A DNA stretch of 37,648 nucleotides from Verrucomicrobiia bacterium. GTDB lineage: Bacteria > Verrucomicrobiota > Verrucomicrobiia > Opitutales > Cerasicoccaceae. A program made the position numbers and the translations under genes. Below the pieces are notes generated by a model. That model saw only the letters and a program-made list of their open reading frames with translations. It was not told the origin of the DNA and did not search any database. Shown here in pieces: positions 1-10,700 of the stretch (position 1 is the stretch's first letter; each line of letters starts with the position of its first letter). The stretch spans positions 1 through 37,648 of the forward strand of contig JAUIAM010000030.1 of the NCBI GenBank assembly GCA_030425485.1. Reading direction: 5' to 3'.

Positions 1-32
1 ATAAAAATGTAGCCGGAGATGTCTCTATATTT

Positions 33-102
33 TAACCACGGATCACACAGATGTTCACGGATAACCCCGGAATCATCTGTGTGAATCTGCGAAATCTGCG
101 GA
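33..102. repeat. CCACGGAT-type intergenic repeat, copy 1
   Basis: This intergenic stretch contains CCACGGAT and CACGGAT blocks followed by ATCTGTGTGAATCTGCG. It holds a perfect 10-bp inverted repeat, CACACAGATG at 44-53 and CATCTGTGTG at 74-83. A related, shorter copy in the opposite orientation lies at 6061-6093. I recall similar CCACGGAT strings from intergenic DNA of environmental bacteria, but their function is not established. No gene is seen in positions 1-165. Confidence 0.5.
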
Positions 103-165
103 CACAATATTTCTTAAAATGCTCTAGCGGCCAGGTGATGCTTAGGTTAACGTGCTAAGGGCCGC

Positions 166-1152
<987 letters not shown>

Positions 1153-1252
1153 GTTTTTGCTTCGGTAGGGGTTCCCTTTATAGAGGACGTTCGTTGCGCT
1201 CATGTTTGGAAGGTTTTGAGCGAAATTGGCAGTTTATGGCGTGGTGTGCGAG

Positions 1253-2302
1253 CTAAAAACGGCTTTTTAGGGCGGTGTGGGCTTCGCGGACCATTTTTTC
1301 GGTGGCATCCCAGCCGAGGCATGGGTCGGTGATGGAGACGCCGTAGGCGAGCTCCTGATCCATTTTTTGGGTGCCTTCGTGGAGGTTGCTCTCGACCATC
1401 GCGCCGATGATGCCGCTCTGGCCCGCGACGATCTGGCTGACGGCGTCGGCCATGATCTCGGGGTAGCGGTTAAAGTCCTTCTTGGCGTTGTCGTGGCTGC
1501 AGTCGACCATGAGGGCGGGGCTGAGTGAGCTGGCCTTGAGCTTTTCGAGGTACTCGTTGACGTGGGCAGCGTCGTAGTTGGGCCCGGCTTTGCCGCCGCG
1601 CAGGACGAGGTGGCAGTAGGGGTTGCCCTTGGTGGTGACGGAGGCGGCGCGTCCCTCGTGGTCGATGCCGAGAAAAGTCTGTTGGCGGCTGGCTGCCTTG
1701 ATGGCGTTGATGGCGGCCTGGATGGTGCCGTCGGTGCTGTTTTTAAAGCCCAGTGGCATGGAGAGGCCGCTGGCCATCTGGCGGTGGGTCTGGCTCTCGG
1801 TGGTGCGGGCGCCGATGGCGGACCAGCAAATGAGGTCGGCGATGTACTGCGGGGTGATCGGGTCGAGCAGCTCGGTGGCGGTGGGCAGGCCCATGTCGAT
1901 GACGTCGCGCAGGAAGTGGCGGGCCATGGTGAGTCCGGTGGGGATGTCGTAGGTGCCGTCGAGGTGCGGGTCCATGATCATGCCCTTCCAGCCGACGGTA
2001 GTGCGTGGCTTTTCGTAGTAGACACGCATGACGACGTAGATGCGGTCTTTGACCTCGGCGGCGAGCTTGGCCAGCTTTCGGGCATATTCGGTACCGGCCT
2101 TGATGTCGTGGATCGAGCAGGGGCCGACGACGAGGAGCAGGCGCTTGTCGCTGCCGAAGATGATGTTCTGGATTTCTTGCCGGCTCTGAGCGACAAAGTT
2201 TTCCTGTGCCTCGGTGCGCGGGATGGCGCGCAGGAGTTCGTCCGGCGCGGGGAGGGGCTGCGTCGAGGCGACGTTGATGTCTGTTACCTGATGAGAGGAC
2301 AT
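1253..2302 (-). CDS. 3-deoxy-7-phosphoheptulonate (DAHP) synthase, AroF/G/H type
   Basis: This enzyme catalyses the first step of the shikimate pathway, condensing phosphoenolpyruvate with erythrose 4-phosphate. The type I AroF/AroG/AroH family is shown by LLLVVGPCSIHD, MRVYYEKPRTTVGWKG, GARTTESQTHRQMASGLS, GFKNSTDG and MVDCSHDN. With the ATG at 2302 the metal-binding Cys of GPCSIHD is residue 62, close to Cys61 of E. coli AroG, so I chose this start (349 residues). A TTG at 2347 has a better Shine-Dalgarno (GGGGAG seven bases upstream) and would add 15 residues, so that start cannot be excluded. Which of the three E. coli paralogues it matches in feedback control cannot be read from the sequence. 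Confidence 0.95.
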   Translation of the reverse strand: MSSHQVTDINVASTQPLPAPDELLRAIPRTEAQENFVAQSRQEIQNIIFGSDKRLLLVVGPCSIHDIKAGTEYARKLAKLAAEVKDRIYVVMRVYYEKPRTTVGWKGMIMDPHLDGTYDIPTGLTMARHFLRDVIDMGLPTATELLDPITPQYIADLICWSAIGARTTESQTHRQMASGLSMPLGFKNSTDGTIQAAINAIKAASRQQTFLGIDHEGRAASVTTKGNPYCHLVLRGGKAGPNYDAAHVNEYLEKLKASSLSPALMVDCSHDNAKKDFNRYPEIMADAVSQIVAGQSGIIGAMVESNLHEGTQKMDQELAYGVSITDPCLGWDATEKMVREAHTALKSRF

Positions 2303-2393
2303 GGTTGCAAAAGGTAATATGACGTTTGACAATCGGGGGTTTTTCAAGGCTTTTCTCCCCGCGGCTGGGTCTTCAAGCTAATCTATGTCGGTG

Positions 2394-2522
2394 TAAAAGC
2401 TCTTTTCGGCCCTTTTTCCGTTTTCTCCGTGTATGAATCTTGTTTCACTCCACCTCGAAAATCCGAAAAAATGCCACTGAAATAGCACTTACAGCCTCGT
2501 TTCTTGTCCTGAAGACAGAGCC
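2394..2522. repeat. dispersed intergenic repeat of about 130 bp, copy 1
   Basis: This block between the divergent DAHP synthase and ygfZ genes aligns almost end to end with 18438-18573. Shared blocks include TTTTTCCGTTTTCTC, CGAAAnnCCGAAAAAAT, CCTCGTTTCTT and TGAAGACA. The T-rich first part and A-rich second part can pair imperfectly (TTTTTCCG with CCGAAAAA). An open frame can be read from here into ygfZ through a TTG at 2440, but because the same DNA occurs in a non-coding setting elsewhere I treat that extension as an artefact. Confidence 0.65.
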
Positions 2523-2535
2523 AAGAGTGCCCGCT

Positions 2536-3429
2536 ATGATGATAATTGATAAGCACGATTACTTCCGCTTCAAACCTGCTGCGCTGATCCGCGTGAGCGG
2601 TGAGGATGCCCCGGACTACCTCCAGAGCCAGTTTACGAACGACCTGTCACGCTCCGAGCCGGGCAAGGTTACCTACGGCCTCTGGCTGGACCGCAAGGGC
2701 AAGGTCGCCGCGGACAGTTTCGTCTTTCACCTCGGTGAGGAGGAGTACCTGCTGCTGAGCTACTTTTGCCCGGCGGCTGAGATCATGGCCAAGCTGGAGT
2801 CGAACATCATCGCTGATGAGGTGGAGTTGGAAGACGTGACCGAGGGTGCGGTGCTGGCGGTGGCCTTTGGTTGTGAGGCGGGCGCACTTCCGGTGAAGGG
2901 GAGCTTTTTAAAAGAATCATCAGGCCAGGCGGAAGTGCTGGGCTTTGCGGGTAGGCTGGGGGCGGCCAGCCATGAAGTGCTTTGGCTGGAGCAGGCACCG
3001 GAGGCGGCCTTGGCTCTGCCTGAGGTGGACGAGGAAACGTTACGCTTTGCCCGCATCGAGGCGTGCATCCCTGCGGTGCCGGAGGACATCGGGGCGGGGG
3101 ATTTGCCGCAAGAGGGTGGTCTGGAGAAGGACGCGGTATCCTTTACCAAAGGCTGCTATCTCGGCCAGGAGGTCATGGCTCGCCTGCACGCTATGGGTAA
3201 GACGACCCGCGTGCTGCATCAGGTTGAGCTGGAGTCGCTTCCTGGGGAGGCTTTGCCGGTGGCCATTACTTACGATGAGGGCAAGTCGGCGGGTGAGCTG
3301 CGCAGCGTGGCTGCGTGCGAGGGGCGGGTGCTCGGGCTGGCCATGCTCAAGCGCCGGGCGTTGGACGCGGGCAGTGACCTATTATTAAATAGCGCATCGC
3401 AGATTCGTGTGCTAAAGTCGCTGGCCTGA
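2536..3429 (+). CDS. ygfZ: YgfZ/GcvT-like folate-binding protein
   Basis: A 297-residue protein of the YgfZ (IbaG/IscA-partner) family, related to the aminomethyltransferase GcvT. The family takes part in tetrahydrofolate-dependent maturation or repair of some Fe-S enzymes. The diagnostic motif KGCYLGQEV, with its conserved Cys, is present near residue 237. Other typical features are the N-terminal strand ALIRVSGEDAPDYLQSQFTNDL and LWLDRKGKVAADSFV. I chose the double ATG at 2536; the longer reading from TTG 2440 runs through a dispersed repeat. The stop codon overlaps the start of the next gene in TGATG, which suggests translational coupling. Confidence 0.88.
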   Translation: MMIIDKHDYFRFKPAALIRVSGEDAPDYLQSQFTNDLSRSEPGKVTYGLWLDRKGKVAADSFVFHLGEEEYLLLSYFCPAAEIMAKLESNIIADEVELEDVTEGAVLAVAFGCEAGALPVKGSFLKESSGQAEVLGFAGRLGAASHEVLWLEQAPEAALALPEVDEETLRFARIEACIPAVPEDIGAGDLPQEGGLEKDAVSFTKGCYLGQEVMARLHAMGKTTRVLHQVELESLPGEALPVAITYDEGKSAGELRSVAACEGRVLGLAMLKRRALDAGSDLLLNSASQIRVLKSLA

Positions 3430-3686
3430 TGGACGATAAGCTGGAGCAATTGAGCCAACTTTGCCAACGTCTTGGCTCGCCAGAGAAGCAAGCGCGTGTT
3501 ATGGCTGCACAACTTTTAAAGCGGTCGGGCCAGTTGGCGCGAGAGCGCGGTATCACTGAACCTGAGGCGATGGACTATCTTTTACGCCTTATGATTAGCG
3601 CACGTGAGGGGAATACCCTGCCTGATCCCCCTGCCCAAGCGGGTTTGGGCGGGGCGGTAGATGAAAAAAATCCCGATTTATCGTGA
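3429..3686 (+). CDS. small conserved-looking hypothetical protein
   Basis: An 85-residue protein that I do not recognise. Residues 1-60 are predicted helical and amphipathic (LEQLSQLCQRLGSPEKQARV, then MDYLLRLMISAREG); the last 25 residues are Pro/Gly-rich and probably disordered. Its ATG overlaps the ygfZ stop by one base (TGATG), so it is almost certainly co-translated with ygfZ. No signal peptide, membrane segment or metal motif is seen. A role as a partner of YgfZ would be a guess from position only. Confidence 0.65.
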   Translation: MDDKLEQLSQLCQRLGSPEKQARVMAAQLLKRSGQLARERGITEPEAMDYLLRLMISAREGNTLPDPPAQAGLGGAVDEKNPDLS

Positions 3687-3772
3687 GATTAGCGTTGACG
3701 ATGGGGCATGCTGCTTCACGTAATCGTAACCGTATTCTTAACCAGTAACAAAACATCAAAGACTACAAACCT

Positions 3773-4048
3773 ATGAATAAAGCAGAGCTTGTTATCGAAG
3801 TACAAAAGCAACTCGGCAAAGACGCATCCAAGGCCCAGGCCGAGCGTGCAGTCGACGCCTTCATCGACGCCGTCAAGAAGGGTGTTAAGAAGGACAAGGC
3901 CGTGCAGCTGATCGGTTTCGGTACGTTCTCCGTCACCAAGCGTGCCGCCCGTACCGGTGTTAACCCGAAGACCGGCGAAAAGATCAAGATCGCTGCCTCC
4001 AAGACCGTTAAGTTCAAGCCGGGTGCCGGCCTGAAGGCGGTTGTCTAA
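3773..4048 (+). CDS. hup: HU family DNA-binding protein
   Basis: A 91-residue histone-like nucleoid protein. It has the helical N-terminus MNKAELVIEVQKQLG, then VQLIGFGTFSVTKRAARTGVNP with the DNA-binding arm motif GRNPKTGE in the variant GVNPKTGEKIKI, and the C-terminal KTVKFKPGAGLK. The length is normal for HU/IHF. It forms dimers that bend DNA in the nucleoid. It stands alone: a 86-base gap precedes it, with a TTGACG box at 3695, and a strong intrinsic terminator follows at 4091. No Shine-Dalgarno is visible before the ATG. Confidence 0.96.
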   Translation: MNKAELVIEVQKQLGKDASKAQAERAVDAFIDAVKKGVKKDKAVQLIGFGTFSVTKRAARTGVNPKTGEKIKIAASKTVKFKPGAGLKAVV

Positions 4049-4090
4049 GCAGCGCTTACGCCTCAGTCAGTTTTTCTAAGCTCTCCCATG

Positions 4091-4119
4091 AGCCCGCGGT
4101 TCACGCCGCGGGCTTTTTT
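4091..4119 (+). terminator. intrinsic terminator of the HU gene
   Basis: A perfect 9-bp GC-rich stem (AGCCCGCGG at 4091-4099 with CCGCGGGCT at 4106-4114) with a 6-base loop is followed by a run of T to 4119. It lies 43 bases after the HU stop codon. Confidence 0.9.
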
Positions 4120-4210
4120 CTGCTCACTCGAAGGGTATGTCGATCAGCCCATAAAGGCATGAACTGTTATACCGTCTTCCTATAAGAGTGCTAAAGTCCG
4201 TGGGCCGGGT

Positions 4211-4276
4211 AGCAGTCGCGGATGGCTGTTGGCAGCCATCCCTGCCAACATCTTATCAATCATATAGGGAAACGGT
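4211..4276 (+). repeat. hairpin-plus-tail repeat, copy 1
   Basis: This repeat has a hairpin (GGATGGCTG at 4220-4228, loop TTGG, CAGCCATCC at 4233-4241) and a tail of about 35 bases ending CATCATATAGGGAAAC-like. A second copy lies at 35248-35313. The stem has one compensatory change between copies, T-A here and C-G there, while the loop differs and the tail is nearly identical. This copy lies 63 bases upstream of purH. Because the second copy sits in an unrelated context, it looks like a REP-like mobile repeat rather than a purH control element. Confidence 0.7.
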
Positions 4277-4339
4277 CTTACTCCTGCTGACGCGTAGCTT
4301 TTTACTTGCCCCATCTGCCGACCGGTTCAGCCTAGCGGG

Positions 4340-5884
4340 ATGAGTAAATGGGCACTTATTTCCGTCAGCGATAAATCCGGTCTGGTCGACTTTGCCAAGG
4401 GGCTCGTCGAGCAGCATGGCTACGGCATCCTCTCCACCGGGGGGACGGCCAAGCTCCTGCGGGATAGCGGGCTTGAGGTGACTGACGTGAGCGAGCACAC
4501 GGGCTTTCCCGAGATGATGGAAGGGCGGATCAAGACCCTGCACCCGAAGGTCCACGGCGGGCTGCTCTGCCGCCGCGACAAGGAAGACCACCTGGCCCAG
4601 GCCAAGGAGCACGGCATCGACATGATCGACCTCGTATGCGTGAACCTGTACCCGTTTGAGGAAACGGTGGCCAAGCGCGAGTGTACCTTTGAGGACGCGA
4701 TTGAGAACATCGACATCGGTGGCCCGTCCATGCTCCGCAGTGCGGCCAAGAACCACGCCAGCGTGACCGTCCTGTGTGACGCAGCGGACTACCACGAGAC
4801 CTTGGAAAAGCTGGCCGAGGGTGGTGAAGCTCTCAGCGGTTTCCGTCGCTATCTCGCGCTCAAGGTATTCCAGCGCACCAGTGCCTACGACGGCGCGATT
4901 GCCGCCTATCTCGAGAGCAAGTCTGAGTCCGAGGACGGCATACTCGGCCTGCCAGCCCAGCTCAGCCTGAACGTGCCCCGCGCGCAAGTTCTGCGCTATG
5001 GCGAGAACCCGCACCAGCAGGCCGCGCTCTATGGCCGCTTCCACGAGTGCTTTGAGCAGCTCCAGGGCAAGGAACTTTCCTACAACAATCTGATCGACAT
5101 CACCGCGGCCACGTACCTGATTGGCGAGTTTGAGAAGCCGACCATCGCCATCCTCAAGCACACCAACCCCTGCGGCGTGGCCAGCGCGATGGATCTGAAC
5201 GTATGCTGGGAGCAGGCCTTCGCCACAGACCAGCAGGCGCCCTTTGGCGGGATCATCGTGGCCAACCGCACCATCGACGACGAGCTGGCCAAGACCATTG
5301 CGGGGATTTTCTGCGAAGTCATCATCGCCCCGGGCTTTACCGACGAGGCCATGGCTATCTTTGGCAAAAAGAAGAACCTGCGCCTCATGGTGGCCCGCGA
5401 CTACCTGAACGCGGACGACCTGCGCGAGGTCAAGAGCGTGATCGGCGGCTACCTGCTGCAGGACCGCGACTACCGCGCCTCCAAGGAAGCCGACTGGAAG
5501 GTCGTGACCGAACGCCAGCCCACGGACGAAGAGATGGCCGCGATGCGCTTTGGCTGGCGCGTGGTCAAGCACGTCAAGTCCAACGCCATCGTTTACGCGG
5601 GTGCAGAGCGCACGCTGGGTGTCGGCGCCGGGCAGATGAGCCGCGTGGACAGCTCCCAGATCGCGGTGTGGAAGGCGGGCGAGGCCGGGCTGGACCTGAA
5701 GGGTTCGGTCGTGTGCTCGGATGCGTTCTTCCCCTTCGCCGACGGGCTGATCGCTGCGGCCGAAGCCGGGGCGACCGCCGCGATCCAGCCGGGTGGCTCT
5801 GTCCGCGACGAGGAAGTCATCAAGGCGGCCAACGAGCGCGGCATGGCCATGATCTTCACCGGCAAACGCCACTTTAAACACTAG
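4340..5884 (+). CDS. purH: bifunctional AICAR formyltransferase / IMP cyclohydrolase
   Basis: This bifunctional enzyme carries out the last two steps of de novo IMP synthesis. The N-terminal IMP cyclohydrolase domain (about residues 1-195) starts [18 protein letters not shown] and holds STGGTAKLL and [14 protein letters not shown]. The C-terminal AICAR transformylase domain holds [25 protein letters not shown] with the catalytic Lys-His pair, [26 protein letters not shown] and [10 protein letters not shown]. The 514-residue length is normal. It is monocistronic, followed by a terminator at 5923. Confidence 0.98.
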   Translation: MSKWALISVSDKSGLVDFAKGLVEQHGYGILSTGGTAKLLRDSGLEVTDVSEHTGFPEMMEGRIKTLHPKVHGGLLCRRDKEDHLAQAKEHGIDMIDLVCVNLYPFEETVAKRECTFEDAIENIDIGGPSMLRSAAKNHASVTVLCDAADYHETLEKLAEGGEALSGFRRYLALKVFQRTSAYDGAIAAYLESKSESEDGILGLPAQLSLNVPRAQVLRYGENPHQQAALYGRFHECFEQLQGKELSYNNLIDITAATYLIGEFEKPTIAILKHTNPCGVASAMDLNVCWEQAFATDQQAPFGGIIVANRTIDDELAKTIAGIFCEVIIAPGFTDEAMAIFGKKKNLRLMVARDYLNADDLREVKSVIGGYLLQDRDYRASKEADWKVVTERQPTDEEMAAMRFGWRVVKHVKSNAIVYAGAERTLGVGAGQMSRVDSSQIAVWKAGEAGLDLKGSVVCSDAFFPFADGLIAAAEAGATAAIQPGGSVRDEEVIKAANERGMAMIFTGKRHFKH

Positions 5885-5922
5885 CAGGACACAGTCCTGC
5901 ACCTTAGATGCTGCGCATCTGG

Positions 5923-5954
5923 ATGGCTTTGCTTTGGGGCAAAGCCATTTTTTT
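5923..5954 (+). terminator. intrinsic terminator of purH
   Basis: A 10-bp stem (ATGGCTTTGC at 5923-5932 with GCAAAGCCAT at 5939-5948) with a 6-base loop is followed by seven T. It lies 38 bases after the purH stop codon. Confidence 0.88.
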
Positions 5955-6060
5955 GTGGCGGATGAGTGGCTCTCGGGCACCCCTGTCGGCTTCTGCTGGC
6001 ACAGGAGGGAGATGGGTGTCCTGCGGATGCCCTTGTTAAAATTGCGACGGTTGGGGAGAA

Positions 6061-6093
6061 TTTATCAGTGCAATCCGTGCTATCCGTGGTTTA
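6061..6093. repeat. CCACGGAT-type intergenic repeat, copy 2
   Basis: Read on the minus strand this is AAACCACGGATAGCACGGAT followed by TGCACTGATAAA. It matches the repeated CCACGGAT/CACGGAT blocks at the start of the window (33-102). It lies between the purH terminator and the M20 peptidase gene. Confidence 0.45.
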
Positions 6094-6173
6094 GAAAATG
6101 ATGTTCGCCTGTAATGTGTGCGCATTAAAAATTAAGAATCTATAAACGCTTAAATTTATAAATCTTTCCTCCC

Positions 6174-7556
6174 ATGCCGCTAGACCCGATTCAATTCCTG
6201 ACTGAGTATTCACGCTTTCCGAGTGTTTCCACAGACTCGGCTTATGCCGAGGGCATGACCGGGGCGCGCCAGTACATGATGAAGCAGCTTGAGGCGTTCG
6301 GGTTTGCTGTGGAGGAGATTGCCACGCCGAAGCACCCGATCATCCTGGCCGAGCGGGGACCGGATCGCGAGGACGTGCCGCACGTCATCCTCTATGGGCA
6401 CTACGATGTGCAGCCGGCCGACCCCTTCGAGCTGTGGAGTAGCCCGGCCTTTGAACCGGAGGTGCGGGACGGGCGTATCTACGGGCGCGGCACGGCGGAC
6501 AACAAGGGCCCGCAGGCCGTGCAGTTGACCGCGCTTTCGCGTCTGTTGGAGAAGGACCCCGAGCTGCCGCTGCGCCTGACTTTCCTTATCGAAGGCGAAG
6601 AGGAGATGGGCAGCCCGAGCTTTCCCGGCTTCTTGGAAAAGTACGGCCAGCGACTGAGCAAGGCCGACATGATCCTGCTCTCGGATACGGGGAGCCCCGG
6701 CCCGGAGCAGATCGTGGTGACGACCGGACTGCGCGGCATGCTCGGGCTCGAAGTCACGGTGAGCGGACCCAGGACCGACCTGCACTCGGGCATCAGCGGA
6801 GGCCCGGTGCTCAACCCCATTGCCGCGCTGGCCAGGATTTGCGCTTCGCTGCACGACGAGGACGGGCGGGTCAATGTGCCCGGATTTTACGACGCCGTGG
6901 TCGAGCCCTCGGACTGGGAGCGCGAGGAACTGAGCAAGCTGGGCGTGACCGAGGAACAGTACCGCGACATGCTGGGCGTGCCGGCCTTTAAACACGTGGG
7001 GGGCAACAAGCCCTTTGAGCTGATCCGGTTTTTCCCGACGCTGGAGTTTAACGGCATCGGTGGGGGCTACCAGGGCGAGGGGAGCAAGACGATTATCCCG
7101 TCCAAGGCTTTTGTAAAAATCACCTGCCGCCTGGTGCCGGATCAGGACGAAGCGGACATCGGTGAGAAGGTGCGTCAGGCGATTCTGGAGCGTTGCCCGC
7201 CGGAGGTACGGATCGACGTAAAAGTGACCGAGGGCGGGAGCCCGTACTTCGTCGCGCCCCCGGGGCGTCCGAACACGGACCCGGCGATGTCGCCCGTGCT
7301 GGCCAAGGCCTTTGAGGCTGCGGAGGTGTCTATCGGGGAAGCCTTTGGCAAGAGACCGATCTTCCTGCGCGAGGGCGGGAGTGTGCCGATCATCCGTCAG
7401 TTAAAGGAAGCAACGGGGCTGGACTCGCTCATGATCGGGCTCTTTACGCCGATGGATAACCTCCACGCGCCAGACGAGAGCTTTGGCTTGGAAATGATGG
7501 AGAAGGGGATCGACGCCTACGAGGGCATCCTGCGTCGTCTGGCTTACGGCAAGTAG
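6174..7556 (+). CDS. M20 family metallopeptidase (dipeptidase-like)
   Basis: A 460-residue dizinc M20/M25/M40 peptidase, probably cytoplasmic since no signal peptide is present. The metal and catalytic motifs are in order: LYGHYDVQP (H76, D78), RGTADNKG (bridging D109), EGEEEMGS (general base and metal Glu at 140-144), and the lid-domain motif RTDLHSGISGG. A late His lies in MDNLHAPDES near residue 435. The length and the dimerisation insert of about residues 190-310 fit the carboxypeptidase/dipeptidase branch (ArgE/DapE/CPG2 relatives). The exact substrate cannot be told. No neighbour shares its pathway. Confidence 0.9.
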   Translation: MPLDPIQFLTEYSRFPSVSTDSAYAEGMTGARQYMMKQLEAFGFAVEEIATPKHPIILAERGPDREDVPHVILYGHYDVQPADPFELWSSPAFEPEVRDGRIYGRGTADNKGPQAVQLTALSRLLEKDPELPLRLTFLIEGEEEMGSPSFPGFLEKYGQRLSKADMILLSDTGSPGPEQIVVTTGLRGMLGLEVTVSGPRTDLHSGISGGPVLNPIAALARICASLHDEDGRVNVPGFYDAVVEPSDWEREELSKLGVTEEQYRDMLGVPAFKHVGGNKPFELIRFFPTLEFNGIGGGYQGEGSKTIIPSKAFVKITCRLVPDQDEADIGEKVRQAILERCPPEVRIDVKVTEGGSPYFVAPPGRPNTDPAMSPVLAKAFEAAEVSIGEAFGKRPIFLREGGSVPIIRQLKEATGLDSLMIGLFTPMDNLHAPDESFGLEMMEKGIDAYEGILRRLAYGK

Positions 7557-7799
7557 GCCCATATATCGAGTCGGAGTACAAAAGACTCCTCAGGTGAGTA
7601 TGTGTGTCCGTATTATAGAATTAAATCATTTTATAGCTTTAAATATTGCTATGCAGTTGTTCTTTAAAAACTCTATGAAAAGTGCTTGCTAGGTTACTAT
7701 TCAGTTACATAACCAAGGGTAGATATTCGCTCATAGTCGCTACCATGATTGGTCTGCGGACTGGCTTATTATCATACTTAATCTCATCGTTTAGTTCCC

Positions 7800-10700
7800 A
7801 TGAAGCAAGTACGCCATCTCACTTGCCAAGCATTGGCTTGGCTTATTCTCCCCATGTCCTCTGCGCTGGCCGTGGACATCGTTTACCCCGATGACCAGGG
7901 GGCCTGGCCCCTGGAGACCGACCCGCTATGGGGCGTAGAGGATTCGCTCTTTCCGGGAGACAGCTACACCGATAACAATGTCACGGTAAATTTCGGTAGT
8001 CTCATTCCGGGTAATGTCTTTGGTGCGGTGAGCAACTCGGACGATGAGGTCTCTGGTAATACCGTCACTGTGAACGATGCTGCGATCGGCACGGATGTCT
8101 ATGGCGGTGCATCATCCGATGGTGCAGCCACAGATAACCTACTGGAGGTGAATGGCGGCACTATTGGCTCGGATGTCTATGCTGGTTACTCCATCTTTGG
8201 GGCAGCCACATCAAATAACCTGATGATAACCGGAGGTTTCATTAGCTCGGATGCTTATGGCGGCTACAGTATTGCGGGCTCGGCCACGGGCAACATGGTG
8301 ACGATGACGGGGGGTACCGTGATGGGTGACCTGACCGGGGGGTCGGCCTCGGGCTTCGTTGGTAATAGCAGCGGCAATATCGTGAACATTGTCAATGGCA
8401 CGGTATCCACGGATGTCATCGGGGGGTGGGCCTATTCTGGGTCAGCAAACAACAATGAAGTGACCATCTCTGGCGGTGTCATTGAGGATGACGCTATTGG
8501 TGGCTACGGTGTGTTAGGTGTGGTTGAGAATAACACGCTTACCATTTCGGGAGGTATGGTCTTGGACTCTGCTGCTGCCGGGGTCAGTGATGACACGGCC
8601 ACAGTGAAGGGGAACAAGATCATCGTGAATGGCGGCAGTATTGCTAACCTTGTCTCGGGCGGTTACAGCCAAGATGGCGTTGCGACGGGAAATACCGCTA
8701 CGATCAACACCGGCACATTTAATGGCGGCGTCGCTGGTGGTTCCAGCATCACGGGTAATGTAGCCGATAACACAGTTAACGTTGTCGATGGTACTTTTAA
8801 CGCGGATGTTTCCGGTGGTAGCAGTGCTAATGGTAATGCGCAGGGCAATTTGGCAACGATTTCGGGCGGCGACTTTAACGCAAACATCTACGGTGGCATG
8901 AGCACCACAGGCTCGGCAGCCAACAATGTGGTTAATCTCAACGACGGTACGTTTAATGGCGATGTTATGGGCGGGTACAGCCAGAGCGGCAATGCAACGG
9001 GCAATACGGTGAACTACAGCAATGGTACGCCCAATAGCGATATCATCGGAGGTCAAAGTGACAATGGTTCGGCCCAGGGCAATGCCGTCACGATTGCCAA
9101 CAACGTTGCTAACCATAACGTTTATGGCGGACGCAGCCCCCTCGGCCTCGCAGCGGGTAACTCCGTTACCATCAATAGCGGCGCGGTGAAGGAAAAGACC
9201 TATGGCGGTTTTTCTACCAGTGGAGATGCCACGGGCAACATGGTCACGCTCAACAGCGGTAATGCCGTGGAGGAGATTATCGGCGGTAGCACTGACAGCG
9301 GTGCAGCCTCCTCGAATAGTGTCAACATCACCAACGGTACGGCGCATGCCCAAGTATACGGTGGGATGAGCAATACCGGGGCGGCCACGGGCAATACGGT
9401 ATCCATCAGCGGCGGAACCTTGAATGGCGACATCGTCGGCGGGATGAGCACCGATGCTTCGGCGACCGGGAACATGATCAACATCAGCGGAGGTACTTTT
9501 AACGCAAACATCTACGGTGGGATGAGCACGAACGCAGATGCGACGGGCAATACGGTTACTATCTCCGGTATGCCGGACCTGAGCATGGCCCAGATCATGG
9601 GGGGCAGCGCAGCAGGGGATGCCATGACGGGGAACACCTTGAATATCTACAGCCCTGGCTTGACCGTGGACAGCCTTGGCGGGTTTGAGCAAGCGACGTT
9701 CTATTTGCCTTCGACGGTCGTGGCGGGGGACACCATCCTGAGTGTGACCAACGACGCCCTGCTGAATGGGACGACCTTTACGGTGAACTCGCAGATTGCG
9801 GCCTCTCCGCTGGATGTCGGCGACACGGTAAACCTGATTGACGCGGGCAACCTCGATGCGAATGCGACTTCTGCACAGGGCGGGTATGGCTCGACCCTGC
9901 TGTACACCTACGACCTGAATAAGTTGGGCAATATGCTTCAGTTGCAGGTGGCATCCATCGGGCTGGACCCCAAGACAAAGTCACTCTCGGAGGGCTTTAT
10001 CTCTGGCATCGGCATGATCACGCAGGGGGCCGACCTGGCGGCAAATGCGGGTATGACTGAAGCGACGAATGCAAGCCGTAGCCAGGGGGGTGCCATGAGC
10101 GGCTTTATGGCGGTCTCCGGTGGCAGCATGCGCTATAACACCGGTTCGTATGTCGATGTGGATGGCTTCTCGCTGATGGCTGGTGTCAGTAAGGCTTTTG
10201 ACATGGACGATGAGGAGTTGAGCGTCGGTGTGTTCTTTGAGTACGGCTATGGCTCGTATGATACCTTCAACTCCGTGCCGGGCGCACCGGATGTACGTGG
10301 TGGGGGCGACAGCGACTACTACGGCGGTGGTTTGCTCGGTCGTTTCGACTTCGAAGGGCACCGCACCGGGCACTTCTATCTGGAAGCTACGGCGCGGACA
10401 GGTAGCATATCCAACGACTACAGCAGCAATAATCTGGGTAGCACGCCCGGCATCACCACGAGCTATAACGCTTCCAGCATGTACTTTGGCGCATCGGTGG
10501 GTGGCGGCTTTCTCTGGCAGCCGGACAAGAGCTTGTCCTTTGATTTCTATGCGCGCGGCCTTTGGGCGCGACAGCAGGGCAGCGACGTAACGCTCTCCAC
10601 GGGCGAGCGGGTGAACTTTGCGGATACGAACTCGCTGCGCACCCAGGTCGGGACCACGGTGGTGTTTGAAGTCAGCGAATGGGTGGACGGCTATGGCGGT

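Noticed and set aside
1249-1268. Inverted repeat CTAAAAA/TTTTTAG at the DAHP synthase stop
   Set aside because: It overlaps the coding end and stop codon and has too weak a stem for a terminator; probably coincidental.
2440-2535. N-terminal extension of YgfZ from a TTG start
   Set aside because: The DNA is part of a dispersed repeat also found at 18438-18573 outside any gene, and the family starts near the ATG at 2536.
4256-5980. 574-residue open frame on the minus strand
   Set aside because: It is the antisense shadow of purH, whose motifs are complete on the plus strand; it has no recognisable domain.
8514-9692. 392-residue open frame on the minus strand within the autotransporter
   Set aside because: It results from the 78-bp periodicity of the coding repeats; the plus-strand reading has signal peptide, repeats and barrel.
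8043-9694. Possible CRISPR or tandem satellite array
   Set aside because: The units are diverged, in frame, lack spacers and encode a regular protein repeat.
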